A stretch of 64,000 bases of DNA from the NCBI RefSeq assembly GCF_021390245.1, contig NZ_JAJUXH010000012.1, positions 62,001-126,000 on the forward strand, given 5' to 3'. Positions within the stretch are counted from its first letter, which is position 1, and each line of letters opens with the position of its first letter. Below are positions 1 to 8,330 of this stretch, piece after piece. The notes under the pieces are model-generated. The model did no database searches. It was not told where the DNA came from and saw nothing but the letters and a program-made list of their open reading frames with translations. The stretch is from Dyadobacter sp. CY323 (GTDB taxonomy: Bacteria; Bacteroidota; Bacteroidia; Cytophagales; Spirosomataceae). The position numbers and the translations under genes were made by a program.

Positions 1-2
1 CA

Positions 3-59
3 TCAACCGGTTTTGTGCTGCGTTGGGAAAACACCGAGGTGCCCGTTTCCATCAAATAA
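3..59 (+). CDS. C-terminal tail of a CDS entering from the left edge (partial)
   Basis: An open frame enters from the left edge and ends at a TAA at 57-59, encoding a tail that ends WENTEVPVSIK. A strong terminator hairpin follows within 25 bases, which supports this frame as the real end of a gene. The tail is too short to assign a family. The other two forward frames also read a short way, so the assignment rests mainly on the terminator position. Confidence 0.45.
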   Translation, partial: STGFVLRWENTEVPVSIK

Positions 60-79
60 TCGCGATCTCATTTTTATTT

Positions 80-122
80 AAAACAACAGAAGCTGCCTCG
101 AACGGGCAGCTTCTGTTGTTTT
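80..122 (+). terminator. Strong intrinsic terminator, probably bidirectional
   Basis: An 18-bp perfect inverted repeat (80-97 and 105-122) flanks a 7-nt loop. A-rich and T-rich ends give a T-run in both directions. It closes the gene ending at 59 and could also stop minus-strand transcripts arriving from the GyrI-like remnant. Confidence 0.85.
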
Positions 123-140
123 ACACTCACATTCTGGCAA

Positions 141-245
141 TTACTCTACCCGGAGCACGTGTGGAATGTCGTGCATGTGTACGGTTTTTGTAATTCCCAA
201 ATAGTGCCGCTCCTCGCGGTATTCGGTTTTCGGAGTTGAAAGCAT
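141..245 (-). pseudogene. Truncated GyrI-like (effector-binding domain) remnant
   Basis: The minus strand encodes a 34-residue peptide starting MLSTPKTEYREERHYLGI and ending at a TAA. It resembles the N-terminal beta-strand of GyrI-like/AraC effector-binding proteins, which typically begin with a PKIEYRDEQPYLGIR-like stretch and run to about 150 residues. Here the frame stops after the first strand and a terminator follows almost at once, so the rest of the domain is missing. I read it as a decayed or truncated gene. It could also be a chance short frame. The family resemblance is from memory of the motif, not a search. Confidence 0.4.
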
Positions 246-382
246 GCCGGATGAATGGTTTGTTCATCACAAAGCTAATGCCTCAAAAAAGTACTCCCGG
301 GGTGTGATTGCGACAAAAGAGGTGGGAAATCGGGCCAGTGGCCGCCAGACCAAACTGCACCCGATCTCTCACCCGGTATTTC

Positions 383-559
383 CTACTTCTTCAAATGTTT
401 TTTAACAGCTTCCACCGAAGGTCCGGCGGCTTTTACCGCCTCTTCCAGCTCTTGCCTGGTAACACCCAGCGTATCAGTCCAGTAAGATACTTCATAGTCT
501 TCGCTCAGGTTGATCCGGCTGCTATCTGCCGGCCCTTTTTTGGTTTTGTCGTCAGCCAT
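383..559 (-). CDS. DUF3606 family small protein
   Basis: This is a 58-residue soluble, charged protein. The start was placed at the ATG at 557-559 (MADDKTKKGPADSSRINL); the longer upstream frame begins at a non-ATG codon and adds sequence unlike the family. The pattern DDKTKKGPADSSRIN, then EDYEVSYWTDTLGVT, then a short helix ending in a basic tail matches DUF3606, a family of about 60 residues whose function is not established. It lies 97 bases downstream of another small minus-strand gene and may share its transcript. The family call is strong and the role unknown. Confidence 0.85.
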   Translation of the reverse strand: MADDKTKKGPADSSRINLSEDYEVSYWTDTLGVTRQELEEAVKAAGPSVEAVKKHLKK

Positions 560-656
560 GATTGCAATGTTTGATTGTATCGCATAACTATAAAAAACCG
601 TACCGGTTTGCGTATTTCGAATGATTGGGTTCCCGATTACACAACGCACCGGGCGT

Positions 657-896
657 TCATCTACCGAACCACCCTGCCTCTTTTGCCAGGAACACAAGTT
701 CGGCGATGACAACCACGGAGGTCACCGCAATCACCGCGATTTTAATCTTGCTTTTCTTTGTGACGGGTTCTTTCTTCTGAACTTCCGTTTTCGTCTCAAC
801 GACCACAGGTCTCCGCATCAACGGGGCGTCTGTGCCGATTTTGGCCTTATGAAGTTCAAATAGCTCCCTACGCTTCTGCTCCAGATTCGAATCCAT
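657..896 (-). CDS. Small single-pass membrane protein, unknown function
   Basis: A 79-residue protein with a polar N-terminal half rich in Lys and Glu (about residues 1-49), then one hydrophobic helix (about 50-71, IKIAVIAVTSVVVIAELVFL) and a short tail ending WFGR. The layout suggests a tail-anchored or single-span inner-membrane protein with its N-terminus in the cytoplasm. I recognise no family. It starts at an ATG at 894-896 and lies upstream of the DUF3606 gene on the same strand. The opposite-strand frame over this stretch looks like a shadow, with no hydrophobic or compositional sense. Confidence 0.65.
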   Translation of the reverse strand: MDSNLEQKRRELFELHKAKIGTDAPLMRRPVVVETKTEVQKKEPVTKKSKIKIAVIAVTSVVVIAELVFLAKEAGWFGR

Positions 897-1175
897 AAAA
901 TCAATATTATTTTAGTCCTGAAATAAATGACCAAACTTCCTGAAAAACGTCAATAGTTTACTCAAAATTTTGGTCCGATCCCACAAGCACATCATTTATT
1001 TTTTCCTGTCCGGGCTGCGGCATTTCCAAAAACAGAACGGTCACCACTATGCGTAATGGCCATTTTTGGTCGTTTGTCGATGAACGAGGTTGTATGCCGA
1101 CAGCATTTATTTTTCGAGAATTATCGGCGCATTATTGTACTGACAAAGGATTGGTAAACCGCAACTCTGACCACC

Positions 1176-3626
1176 ATGTTCAGGAACTATTTCAAAATCG
1201 CTCAGAGGAACTTGCTGCGACACAAAAGTTTCTCTTTTATCAACATCCTGGGGCTGACCGTCGGGTTGACCTGCTGTTTTCTGATCCTGGTTTTTGTTCG
1301 CCATGAGCTGAGTTACGATACTTTTCATGCCAAATACGATCGGATTTACCGGCTCAATTACATGCCCAAATTCGCCGGGTACTCTCAGTTTATCGGCTTG
1401 ACCCCGGCAGTCGCGTCGCCATTGCTGCCTGATTATTTCTCAGAGATCGAAACGTCGGCCAGGGTTTACCGGAGCAATGCGACCATCGAAGTCCCTACCG
1501 ATTCCAATACGCGGCCGGTCAAGTTTGATGAAGACCATTTTTACTTCGCCGATTCCAGTCTGATGGATATTTTCTCGTTTCAGTTTTTAGAAGGCAATGT
1601 GCGGACTGCATTGAAAGACAAATATTCAGTAGTGATCACAGAGAAGATCTCGGGCAAATATTTCGGGGGACAAAACGCCCTGGGCCGGACTTTGATTTAT
1701 GAGGGAAAACATCCGTTGAAAGTCACGGGCGTAATCAAAGAACTGCCCGACAACTCCCACATCCGCATCGATTTACTCTCGGACTACCAAACCATGTTTG
1801 CGACAGAAAGTGAGCTCGTGCGTACCAATCTGCCGCAAAACTGGGTGATCACGCATTCTTCGACCTATGTACTGCTGCGTCCGGGCAGATCCCCGGCGAC
1901 GGTTAACGCACGATTGCCGAAGTTTTTGGCGACACACGCCGACAAGGAACTGGCAAAGGATATCGAATACACGTTACAGCCGCTGACCGACATTCACCTG
2001 AATGCAGAAGTGGAATCCAATCAGGAAGTTTCGGGAAGCATGACGTACATTTATGTTTTCCTGGGCATCGGGTTTATGACGTTACTGATCGCCTGCATCA
2101 ACTTCGTAAACCTGTCCACGGCGCGTTCCCTGAAACGGGCGCGGGAAGTAGGCATTCGCAAAGCATTAGGTAGCGAAAAAAGTCAGATCGTCGCACAGTT
2201 TTTGGGAGAATCTTTGCTGCTGAGCGGCATTGCATTGTTTTTTGCCTTGGTGTTAATCAGCCTGTTACTTCCGGCACTAAATCATCTCACCGACAAGAAT
2301 CTCACATTTACGTACCTGTTTTCCAGTCCATTATTCCTCTTTGCATTTGTCGGGATCGCGGTTGTCGCCGGGCTTCTTTCGGGAAGTTATCCTGCATTTT
2401 TCGTTTCGCGTTTCCAGCCGATCGCCACTTTGAAAGGAAGCTTTGTGAGTGGAAAAGCAAAAGGCGGCACGCTCAGACATGTTTTGTTGGGTTTTCAGTT
2501 TGTCACATCCATTGTGCTGATTATCGGCGCATTCGTCGCATTCCGACAGTTGAACTACCTCATGGAGCAACCTATGGGTTTTGACAAAGACTTCATGATT
2601 ACTGCGAATGCGCGGAACGAGAAGATTACGAATGTTTTTGCGCCGAGAAACGACAGTGCCTATTTCCGTTTAAAGACATTTAAAGAAACCATACTTCAAA
2701 ATCCCTCGGTTACGGAAGTGACGTTCTCCACAGAAAGAATGGGCGCGGGGCTTGTTCAGCGAAATGTGGTACCGGAGGGAAAAACGCAGGAAAGCAATCT
2801 TTTCATAGGTACGCTCGGGACTGATTTCAATTTTGTTAAAACCTATAACCTGAAACTCGCTGCCGGCCGCGACCTTTCCGACCGTTTTTCAACGGATAAA
2901 AATGCCGGTTTTCTGATCAACGAAACAGGTGTAAAACAACTGGGCTGGAAATCGGCCGGGGAAGCCATTAATAAGTCACTGGTGATGGAAGGAAAACAAG
3001 GCCGGATCGTGGGCGTATTAAAGGATTTCCACAATCAATCGCTTCAGAACCCGATCCAGGGAATGCTCATGCACATCGACCAGCCGCTGCTGACACAGAT
3101 CTCCATTAAACTCTCGCCCCGGAACATGGAAAAAACATTATCCTATGTCGGCGGAGAATGGGACAAACAGTTTCCGGAAAAAGGATTTGACTATGCATTT
3201 CTGGATCAGAGCATCGCGAATGCATACGAAAGGGAACAGCGGCTTAGTAAACTCATCGGCTACTTCGCCGGATTGGCAATCCTGATCTCCTGTCTGGGAT
3301 TATACGGCCTCGTATCCATCGTGACCCAGCACCGGATCAAGGAAATCGGCATCCGGAAAGTGCTGGGCGCCACCGTACCGAATATCGTGCAGCTGCTGGC
3401 GCGGGACTTTGTGATTTTGGTGATCATCGCATTCATTATCGCCAGCCCCGTTTCCTGGTACGTCCTGAATAAGTGGCTGGAAAACTTTGCATTTAAAACC
3501 AACATTGCGTGGTGGATCTTTGGAGTCGCGGGGATACTTACGATTGTGATTACGTTCGCGACGGTGAGTTTTCAGAGTATCAAGGCTGCATTAACCAATC
3601 CTGTGAAGTCTCTGCATTCAGAGTAA
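1176..3626 (+). CDS. ABC transporter permease, MacB/FtsX type (orphan, 816 aa)
   Basis: This is an inner-membrane permease with the two-half layout common in Cytophagales. Residues 20-42 form TM1, followed by a periplasmic MacB-like core domain. A first FtsX domain begins near residue 290 (three helices, with REVGIRKALGSEKSQI after the first). A second periplasmic domain follows and a second FtsX domain begins near residue 689 (IKEIGIRKVLGATVPN). The repeated EIGIRKxLG segment is the FtsX hallmark at the cytoplasmic coupling helix. No ATPase gene is adjacent, so the ATP-binding partner must be encoded elsewhere. The family includes lipoprotein, peptide and macrolide exporters; the cargo is not inferable. 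It has a paralogue at 16295-18694. A terminator follows at 3684-3716. Confidence 0.92.
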   Translation: MFRNYFKIAQRNLLRHKSFSFINILGLTVGLTCCFLILVFVRHELSYDTFHAKYDRIYRLNYMPKFAGYSQFIGLTPAVASPLLPDYFSEIETSARVYRSNATIEVPTDSNTRPVKFDEDHFYFADSSLMDIFSFQFLEGNVRTALKDKYSVVITEKISGKYFGGQNALGRTLIYEGKHPLKVTGVIKELPDNSHIRIDLLSDYQTMFATESELVRTNLPQNWVITHSSTYVLLRPGRSPATVNARLPKFLATHADKELAKDIEYTLQPLTDIHLNAEVESNQEVSGSMTYIYVFLGIGFMTLLIACINFVNLSTARSLKRAREVGIRKALGSEKSQIVAQFLGESLLLSGIALFFALVLISLLLPALNHLTDKNLTFTYLFSSPLFLFAFVGIAVVAGLLSGSYPAFFVSRFQPIATLKGSFVSGKAKGGTLRHVLLGFQFVTSIVLIIGAFVAFRQLNYLMEQPMGFDKDFMITANARNEKITNVFAPRNDSAYFRLKTFKETILQNPSVTEVTFSTERMGAGLVQRNVVPEGKTQESNLFIGTLGTDFNFVKTYNLKLAAGRDLSDRFSTDKNAGFLINETGVKQLGWKSAGEAINKSLVMEGKQGRIVGVLKDFHNQSLQNPIQGMLMHIDQPLLTQISIKLSPRNMEKTLSYVGGEWDKQFPEKGFDYAFLDQSIANAYEREQRLSKLIGYFAGLAILISCLGLYGLVSIVTQHRIKEIGIRKVLGATVPNIVQLLARDFVILVIIAFIIASPVSWYVLNKWLENFAFKTNIAWWIFGVAGILTIVITFATVSFQSIKAALTNPVKSLHSE

Positions 3627-3683
3627 TGTCCGGAGCAAGCGGCAGGAAACGTGGCCGAACAGAACTTATGTGATTAACTTTTT

Positions 3684-3716
3684 AGAGGTGACCTGGCTTC
3701 CGGGTTACCTCTTTTT
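3684..3716 (+). terminator. Intrinsic terminator after the permease gene
   Basis: A 10-bp stem (AGAGGTGACC at 3684-3693 with GGTTACCTCT at 3703-3712, one wobble pair) closes a 9-nt loop and is followed by a run of T. It lies 58 bases past the permease stop. Confidence 0.8.
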
Positions 3717-3747
3717 ACAAATAACCCGCCAAGAACAAGTAACACAC

Positions 3748-3755
3748 TATCTTTG
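3748..3755 (+). promoter_or_regulatory. Candidate -7 box for the sugar dehydrogenase gene
   Basis: TATCTTTG matches the Bacteroidota -7 consensus TAnnTTTG exactly. It lies 71 bases before the ATG at 3827 and just after the terminator. No good TTTG is present at the expected -33 distance, so this rests on the -7 element alone. Confidence 0.45.
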
Positions 3756-3826
3756 CCGTTATCAAAACTGTACAGAAACGCTCATCGCGGATCTGGCTTA
3801 TTATACACCTCTTAACTTAGAAACCA

Positions 3827-5071
3827 ATGACAAAAAGTATTCTGTTAATTCTTGCCGGCGCTATTTTTGCCTTCTCATCCTGCCAACAAAAAACAGCGGA
3901 TAATGCCGAAGGTTCAGACAAGGACAGCACTGCCGCCGCCGCCGGCGCACCCGTTGAAACTCAAAAAGCCAATTCCGCTTACAAACCTGCATTTGAGGGC
4001 CAGACGAGGATCAGTGGCATTAAATCTACTACAGCATATGAGGGTAAGGTTTTATCCAGCGAATTGAAAAACCCGTGGGGAATCACCAGCTTGCCCGATG
4101 GCCGCCTGATCATCACTGAAAAAGCAGGTACCATGCGCATTGCGACTACCGCCGGCGTTTTGAGCGCACCGATTACCGGCATTCCGGCCGTGAATGCGGA
4201 GGGACAAGGTGGTTTACTGGGAATACGCGTCGATCCTGATTTTGAGAATAACAGAATGGTATACTGGGTTTTTGCGGAAGCCCGCCCGGGCGGTAACCTC
4301 ACTGCAGTAGCCAAAGGAAAACTTTCGGCCGACGAAAAGAAAATCGAAGGCGCGACGGTCATTTACCGCGCTACCCCTGCGTTCCCGAGCAATTTGCATT
4401 ACGGCGGACGCATACTTTTTGACAAAAAAGGTGACCTGGTCATCAGTACCGGCGAACGTTCGGATACCGTTTCAAGACCGCAGGCACAGCATTTAAATTC
4501 CAGCCTCGGAAAAGTGATCCGCATTACCAAAGATGGAAAACCGGTTTCGGGCAATCCATTTGAAGGAAAAGCAGGTGCCAAGCCGGAACTGTATTCGTAC
4601 GGACACCGCAATGTGCAGGGCCTTGCATTTCACCCGGTTACGGGCGATTTGTGGGAAGTGGAATTTGGCCCGAGAGGCGGCGACGAGCTGAACCGCATTG
4701 AGGCAGGCAAAAACTACGGCTGGCCTACCATCACGTATGGGATCGAATACAGCGGCAAAAAAATCGGAGACTCCATCCAGGTAAAAGAAGGAATGGAGCA
4801 ACCTGTATACTATTGGGACCCGGTAGTTTCTCCGAGCGGCATAACCTTTTACAGCAGCGACAGCATCCCTGAATGGAAAAATAACTTGTTCATCGGTGGA
4901 TTGAGCAGCATGCACATCGCCAGACTTGTCATCGAAAACAACAAAGTCGTGGGCGAAGAAAGACTTCTTTCCGGTGAAGGTCAGCGTTTCCGTGACGTAA
5001 CCGAAGGCAAAGACGGCGCACTCTATGCAGTAACAGACCAGGGTCGGTTATATCGGGTTTATAAAAAGTAG
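3827..5071 (+). CDS. PQQ-dependent sugar dehydrogenase (YliI/Asd-like), lipoprotein
   Basis: A 414-residue exported lipoprotein: hydrophobic N-terminus then a lipobox-like FAFSSC with Cys near residue 19, followed by a Ser/Ala/Asp-rich linker. The rest is a six-bladed beta-propeller of the glucose/sorbosone dehydrogenase family, with LKNPWGITSLPDGRLIITE near residue 80, NLHYGGRILFDKKGDLVIS, SLGKVIRI, YGHRNVQGLAFHP and the GGDELNRIEAGKNYGWP segment. Family members oxidise aldose sugars to lactones in the periplasm with PQQ as cofactor and pass electrons to the respiratory chain. No PQQ synthesis genes are in the window. It appears to be a single-gene unit between a terminator and the next promoter. 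Confidence 0.88.
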   Translation: MTKSILLILAGAIFAFSSCQQKTADNAEGSDKDSTAAAAGAPVETQKANSAYKPAFEGQTRISGIKSTTAYEGKVLSSELKNPWGITSLPDGRLIITEKAGTMRIATTAGVLSAPITGIPAVNAEGQGGLLGIRVDPDFENNRMVYWVFAEARPGGNLTAVAKGKLSADEKKIEGATVIYRATPAFPSNLHYGGRILFDKKGDLVISTGERSDTVSRPQAQHLNSSLGKVIRITKDGKPVSGNPFEGKAGAKPELYSYGHRNVQGLAFHPVTGDLWEVEFGPRGGDELNRIEAGKNYGWPTITYGIEYSGKKIGDSIQVKEGMEQPVYYWDPVVSPSGITFYSSDSIPEWKNNLFIGGLSSMHIARLVIENNKVVGEERLLSGEGQRFRDVTEGKDGALYAVTDQGRLYRVYKK

Positions 5072-5141
5072 TGGCAAGCGTGTGGCTTGGGTCGAAATGG
5101 TTCGAAGGTTGCATTAAGATATTGTAACCGATTGCCGACAG

Positions 5142-5174
5142 TTTGGTACATGTGAATTTCTTTTACTAAATTTC
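5142..5174 (+). promoter_or_regulatory. Promoter of the 5191 outer-membrane protein gene
   Basis: TTTG (5142-5145) is separated by 21 nt from TAAATTTC (5167-5174), which is 7 of 8 to TAnnTTTG. The spacing fits the Bacteroidota -33/-7 pattern and predicts transcription starting about 10 bases before the ATG at 5191. Confidence 0.5.
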
Positions 5175-5190
5175 CCATCTAAACTACGCT

Positions 5191-5862
5191 ATGAAAACCA
5201 TTTCGATCCTGTTGTCCGCACTTGCATTTCTGGCATCCGTCAACGGTTTTGCGCAGGGACGAAAATATCTTAACGATGCCAATCTGGACGTGCATATCAT
5301 GCCGATCGCACTGGTATTCCCCGATCCGTCGCTGCGGATTGGTGCTGAGTACATGACGAGTGGAAGGTGGAGTTTCGGGCTGAGCCTGGGCGCCGGCACG
5401 AGCGCATTATCGTACAATACGCCATTTAGCCCCGGAAACTCTAAAAGATACAACATGATGGAGATCCGTCCCGAGGTTAAATTCTATTGGTTGAAAAGGA
5501 ACGAAATGGGGTGGTATGCTGCGGCGGAAGGATTTGTTTCCAATGCAAACCGGCAGCTCGGAAAAAACTCTCATTATCTTTCGGACAGCACGCAGATGCA
5601 TTTCGAAAGTGCCCATTTCAGCAAAAAGAAAACGGGTATGGTGGGAAAAATAGGAGTGAAATTTTTGATACCAAAACGCCTGACGATCGATATGTATACC
5701 GGCTTAGGACTGGCCAGGACAAACGTGACGTATTCAAAAATTGAAAACCCGACGGAGGAATTTTACGATCCGTTTTTTGAAGTCGAGAATTTCTACCCCG
5801 GCAAAAAATTCACACCGGTCGTTTCACTTGGAATAAAGTTTGGCATGCTGGTTTGGCAATAA
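5191..5862 (+). CDS. Exported beta-barrel candidate, probable outer-membrane protein
   Basis: A 223-residue protein with a clear signal peptide (MKTISILLSALAFLASVNGFAQ, cleavage after about residue 22). The mature part alternates polar and aromatic or aliphatic residues in strands such as RWSFGLSLGAGTSALSY, GWYAAAEGFV and LTIDMYTGLGLARTNVTY. It ends FTPVVSLGIKFGMLVWQ, a typical terminal strand of small outer-membrane barrels. The exact family is not recognised; DUF3575-like or OmpW-like small barrels are alternatives. It is followed by the VOC gene, which starts 20 bases past its stop, so the two may be cotranscribed. Confidence 0.65.
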   Translation: MKTISILLSALAFLASVNGFAQGRKYLNDANLDVHIMPIALVFPDPSLRIGAEYMTSGRWSFGLSLGAGTSALSYNTPFSPGNSKRYNMMEIRPEVKFYWLKRNEMGWYAAAEGFVSNANRQLGKNSHYLSDSTQMHFESAHFSKKKTGMVGKIGVKFLIPKRLTIDMYTGLGLARTNVTYSKIENPTEEFYDPFFEVENFYPGKKFTPVVSLGIKFGMLVWQ

Positions 5863-5882
5863 CACATCAACATCACTATCAA

Positions 5883-6245
5883 ATGGAACATAAAGCTGCA
5901 TCGATCCGACCTTTTATCGGATCTAAAGATTTTGAGGTATCGAGACGTTTCTACCGCGATCTCGGTTTCGAGGAAACAATACTTGACCCAAAATTATCTG
6001 TATTCAAAATCAGGCAGCTAGCATTCTACTTGCAGGATTATTATGCAAAAGAATGGATCGAAAATACCATGATCTTCCTGGAAGTGGACGATGCGGACCG
6101 CTACTATAATGAGCTGCTGGCTTTAAACCTGGCTGAAAAATACGAAGGCGTAAAACTCACACCCACGCGCACCGATTCCTGGGGCAAAGAATGTTTCCTG
6201 CACGACCCAGCCGGGATCCTCTGGCATTTCGGCGCGTTTTCTTAA
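5883..6245 (+). CDS. VOC (glyoxalase/bleomycin-resistance) superfamily protein
   Basis: A 120-residue cytoplasmic protein. I chose the ATG at 5883 (MEHKAASIRPFIGSKD) because the longer frame starts at TTG inside the preceding gene. It has the VOC layout: an opening strand with FIGSKDFEVSRRFYRDLGFEE, an acidic segment with MIFLEVDDADRYYNELL, and the closing strand ECFLHDPAGILWHFG. Family members include glyoxalase I, antibiotic-binding proteins and dioxygenases. With no partner genes the ligand cannot be assigned. A bidirectional terminator lies between it and the convergent gene at 6379. Confidence 0.82.
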   Translation: MEHKAASIRPFIGSKDFEVSRRFYRDLGFEETILDPKLSVFKIRQLAFYLQDYYAKEWIENTMIFLEVDDADRYYNELLALNLAEKYEGVKLTPTRTDSWGKECFLHDPAGILWHFGAFS

Positions 6246-6320
6246 GAGATCCCCACCAGCGAATGATTCGCTTTCCTGAAACTCGCGGGCGACGTTCCTA
6301 CCTTTAAGGTAATAAATAAA

Positions 6321-6353
6321 AAGCCCCCGTTAAACCAGACGCTTATTGGGGGC
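6321..6353 (-). terminator. Intrinsic terminator, mainly for the minus-strand oxidoreductase
   Basis: GCCCCC (6323-6328) pairs with GGGGGC (6348-6353), and inner A/T pairs extend the stem. On the minus strand it is followed by TTTTTATTTATT, a good U-tract. It sits between two convergent genes. Confidence 0.75.
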
Positions 6354-6378
6354 AAATGCATTCGACGCTTTTTGCTTA

Positions 6379-7467
6379 TCAGATCTTAACACTCTTACCG
6401 GAAGCGACCGACTTATAGATCGCCTCCACGACCCGGATGTCGCGAAGTCCTTCTTCTCCCGGCGCGATCAGGTCTGTATTATTCATGATAGCGAGGCAAT
6501 CTTCGTCCATTTGCTTCGCCTGCTGGCTTTTGATCGGGAAGTTGATTACCGTACCATCCGACATGCTGCCTTTGTTCCCATTGTAACCCGACTGCGGCTC
6601 CATTTTCACCCAGCCTTTTTCATAATTGATCTGCAGATAATTCATGTTGATGCCAAAACTTGTTTGACATGCCGCTCGCGCGCCACTCGGGAAATCGAGC
6701 ATAAACATCATCGTCTCTTCCACTTCCTTATAAATTTCCGGACGAGTAGTGGAAGCCTGTGCAATGACGCTGACCGGCTCCTCGCCGGTTGCCAGCCGCG
6801 CACCCTGCAATGCGTACACGCCCATATCTCCCATTACGCCGCCGCCAAGTTTCTTATTTTGTTTCCAATGCGTAGTCCGGTTATCCACATATCCGGCGGC
6901 GCTGTTTACCATTTTCACTTTCCCGAACTTCTGTTCTTTCGCCACTTTCATATATGCCTGAATATTCGGATCGTGCTGGCAGCGGTAGCCGATCGCCAGT
7001 TTCACTTTATTGCTTTTGCAGGCGCTGATCATCGCCTCACAATCCGCAACTGAAGGAGCCATCGGCTTTTCACAAAATACATGTTTCCCGGCTTTGGCGG
7101 CACGCACAACAAACTCGCGGTGCATGGAGGGCGGCAGTACCACGTACACAATGTCGATATCCGGATTGTTGGCGATCTGGTCGAAATTCTGGTAGTTGTA
7201 TATATTCTTGTCCGGAATATTGTACTTGGCTTTCCAGGTTTGCGCCTTTTCCGGCGTGCCTGTGACAATGCCCGCCAGGTAACATTTCTCGGTTAACTGC
7301 AATGCGGGTGCCAGCAGATCGGTACTGTAATAGCCCAGACCAACGAGTGCAATGCCCAGTTTGTCTTTTTTCGGCGCCAGCGACGCCAGCAACGGGTTAC
7401 CGGAAAACAAGGTGGCCGCACCGGCCAGGGTCAATGTGGATAAGAAATCGCGCCTTTCTAGTAACAT
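6379..7467 (-). CDS. Gfo/Idh/MocA family oxidoreductase, Tat-exported
   Basis: A 362-residue protein with a Tat-type N-terminus (ERRDFLSTLTLAGAATL, residues 4-20), so it is probably folded with cofactor and exported to the periplasm. The Rossmann motif GLGYYS is at residues 43-48 and the canonical EKP motif (CEKPMAPS, Lys 134) is present. The C-terminal part is the alpha/beta sheet domain of glucose-fructose oxidoreductase-like enzymes. These enzymes use NAD(P) to oxidise or reduce sugars and their derivatives; the substrate is unknown. The gene is divergent from the LuxR-type regulator at 7677, and a pair of palindromic repeats lies between them. It ends at a terminator. Confidence 0.9.
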   Translation of the reverse strand: MLLERRDFLSTLTLAGAATLFSGNPLLASLAPKKDKLGIALVGLGYYSTDLLAPALQLTEKCYLAGIVTGTPEKAQTWKAKYNIPDKNIYNYQNFDQIANNPDIDIVYVVLPPSMHREFVVRAAKAGKHVFCEKPMAPSVADCEAMISACKSNKVKLAIGYRCQHDPNIQAYMKVAKEQKFGKVKMVNSAAGYVDNRTTHWKQNKKLGGGVMGDMGVYALQGARLATGEEPVSVIAQASTTRPEIYKEVEETMMFMLDFPSGARAACQTSFGINMNYLQINYEKGWVKMEPQSGYNGNKGSMSDGTVINFPIKSQQAKQMDEDCLAIMNNTDLIAPGEEGLRDIRVVEAIYKSVASGKSVKI

Positions 7468-7567
7468 AGCCTGATTAGATGATGATGGATGATATGATCT
7501 TAAATTTCATTGAAGTCATAACCTAGGAAAGGTGTCAGACCTGGTTTTCTATCGGTTGTTACATTTT

Positions 7568-7600
7568 CAAATGCATTTGCAACAAAACCAAATGCCATTG
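7568..7600. promoter_or_regulatory. Two palindromic repeats in the divergent intergenic region
   Basis: CAAATGCATTTG (7568-7579) is a perfect 12-bp palindrome. CAAATGCCATTG (7589-7600) differs by one base. Their centres are 21 bp apart, two turns of the helix. They lie between the Gfo/Idh/MocA gene (start 7467) and the LuxR-type regulator (start 7677), as expected for a tandem operator bound by a dimeric regulator. Confidence 0.45.
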
Positions 7601-7676
7601 CATATCCGATCGGCTTGCTTTGTAACCATCGAACAAACGACACCTACGCCTAAAACCAGCACACAAGCCTTTCATT

Positions 7677-8330
7677 ATGAAACAATCCGTGATTACCACA
7701 CTCTTAGTCCATCCGCATCCATTGGAATGCGAAGCAGTTGCAGAATGGCTGCAAAAGCGCGCTGCCATCCGTCTGATCGGTAAATGCAGCTGCCTCGAAA
7801 AGATCCTGCAACTATCCTATTTCACGGAAATTGACCTGGTGATCGCATTTACTTACAGATCCGAGGGGATTGCAGCTCAGATCATGGCTCTCCGGAAAAT
7901 GCGCCCAAACCTCAGATTTTTGCTTCTTGCCCCAAGTTCATCATTGAAACTGGCGAGAGAAGTGATCCGGTCGGGGGTGAGCGGGTATATCGGGATCGGC
8001 GCTGAGCCCGACGAGCTGGAATATGCGATAAAAACAGTCTCCGACGGGAAAGTGTGGTACGGACAGGAGGTCATGATGCGACTGTCCGAAGAAGCCGCGG
8101 CCGGGAGTGCAGAATGCGCCCCTGCCCCGACGACCAAAGATTTTCTGAGTAAAAGGGAAACTGAAATTTTGAAACTGGTAGCAAGCGAATATTCGACAAA
8201 CCGCATTGCCAGCGAACTCTTTATCAGCGGCAAAACGGTGGAAACGCACCGGAGAAACCTTTTTCAAAAGTTGGGGGTCAAAAATTCAGTCGGCCTCACG
8301 AAGATCGCGGTCCGGCTTGGCGTGGTTTAA
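7677..8330 (+). CDS. LuxR/NarL-type regulator with a degenerate receiver domain
   Basis: A 217-residue protein with an N-terminal receiver-like fold (about 5-125) and a C-terminal LuxR helix-turn-helix (about 152-215; SKRETEILKLVAS, then TNRIASELFISGKTVETHR). The receiver has lost its phosphorylation residues. The acidic pair is replaced by His-Pro (residues 12-13), the phospho-acceptor Asp position falls in VIAFTY with no Asp (about 58), and the conserved Lys region reads GYIGIG (104-109). It probably works without aspartyl phosphorylation, perhaps through ligand binding or dimerisation. No kinase is adjacent. Its stop overlaps by 4 bases the stop of the convergent thioredoxin gene. Confidence 0.85.
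   Translation: MKQSVITTLLVHPHPLECEAVAEWLQKRAAIRLIGKCSCLEKILQLSYFTEIDLVIAFTYRSEGIAAQIMALRKMRPNLRFLLLAPSSSLKLAREVIRSGVSGYIGIGAEPDELEYAIKTVSDGKVWYGQEVMMRLSEEAAAGSAECAPAPTTKDFLSKRETEILKLVASEYSTNRIASELFISGKTVETHRRNLFQKLGVKNSVGLTKIAVRLGVV

Noticed and set aside
1049..1306. 85-residue plus-strand frame overlapping the permease start
   Set aside because: Overlaps the well-supported N-terminus of the permease in another frame; no recognisable features.
6346..7053. 235-residue plus-strand frame
   Set aside because: Lies wholly antisense to the Gfo/Idh/MocA gene. Its Cys/His/Phe-rich composition is that of a shadow frame.
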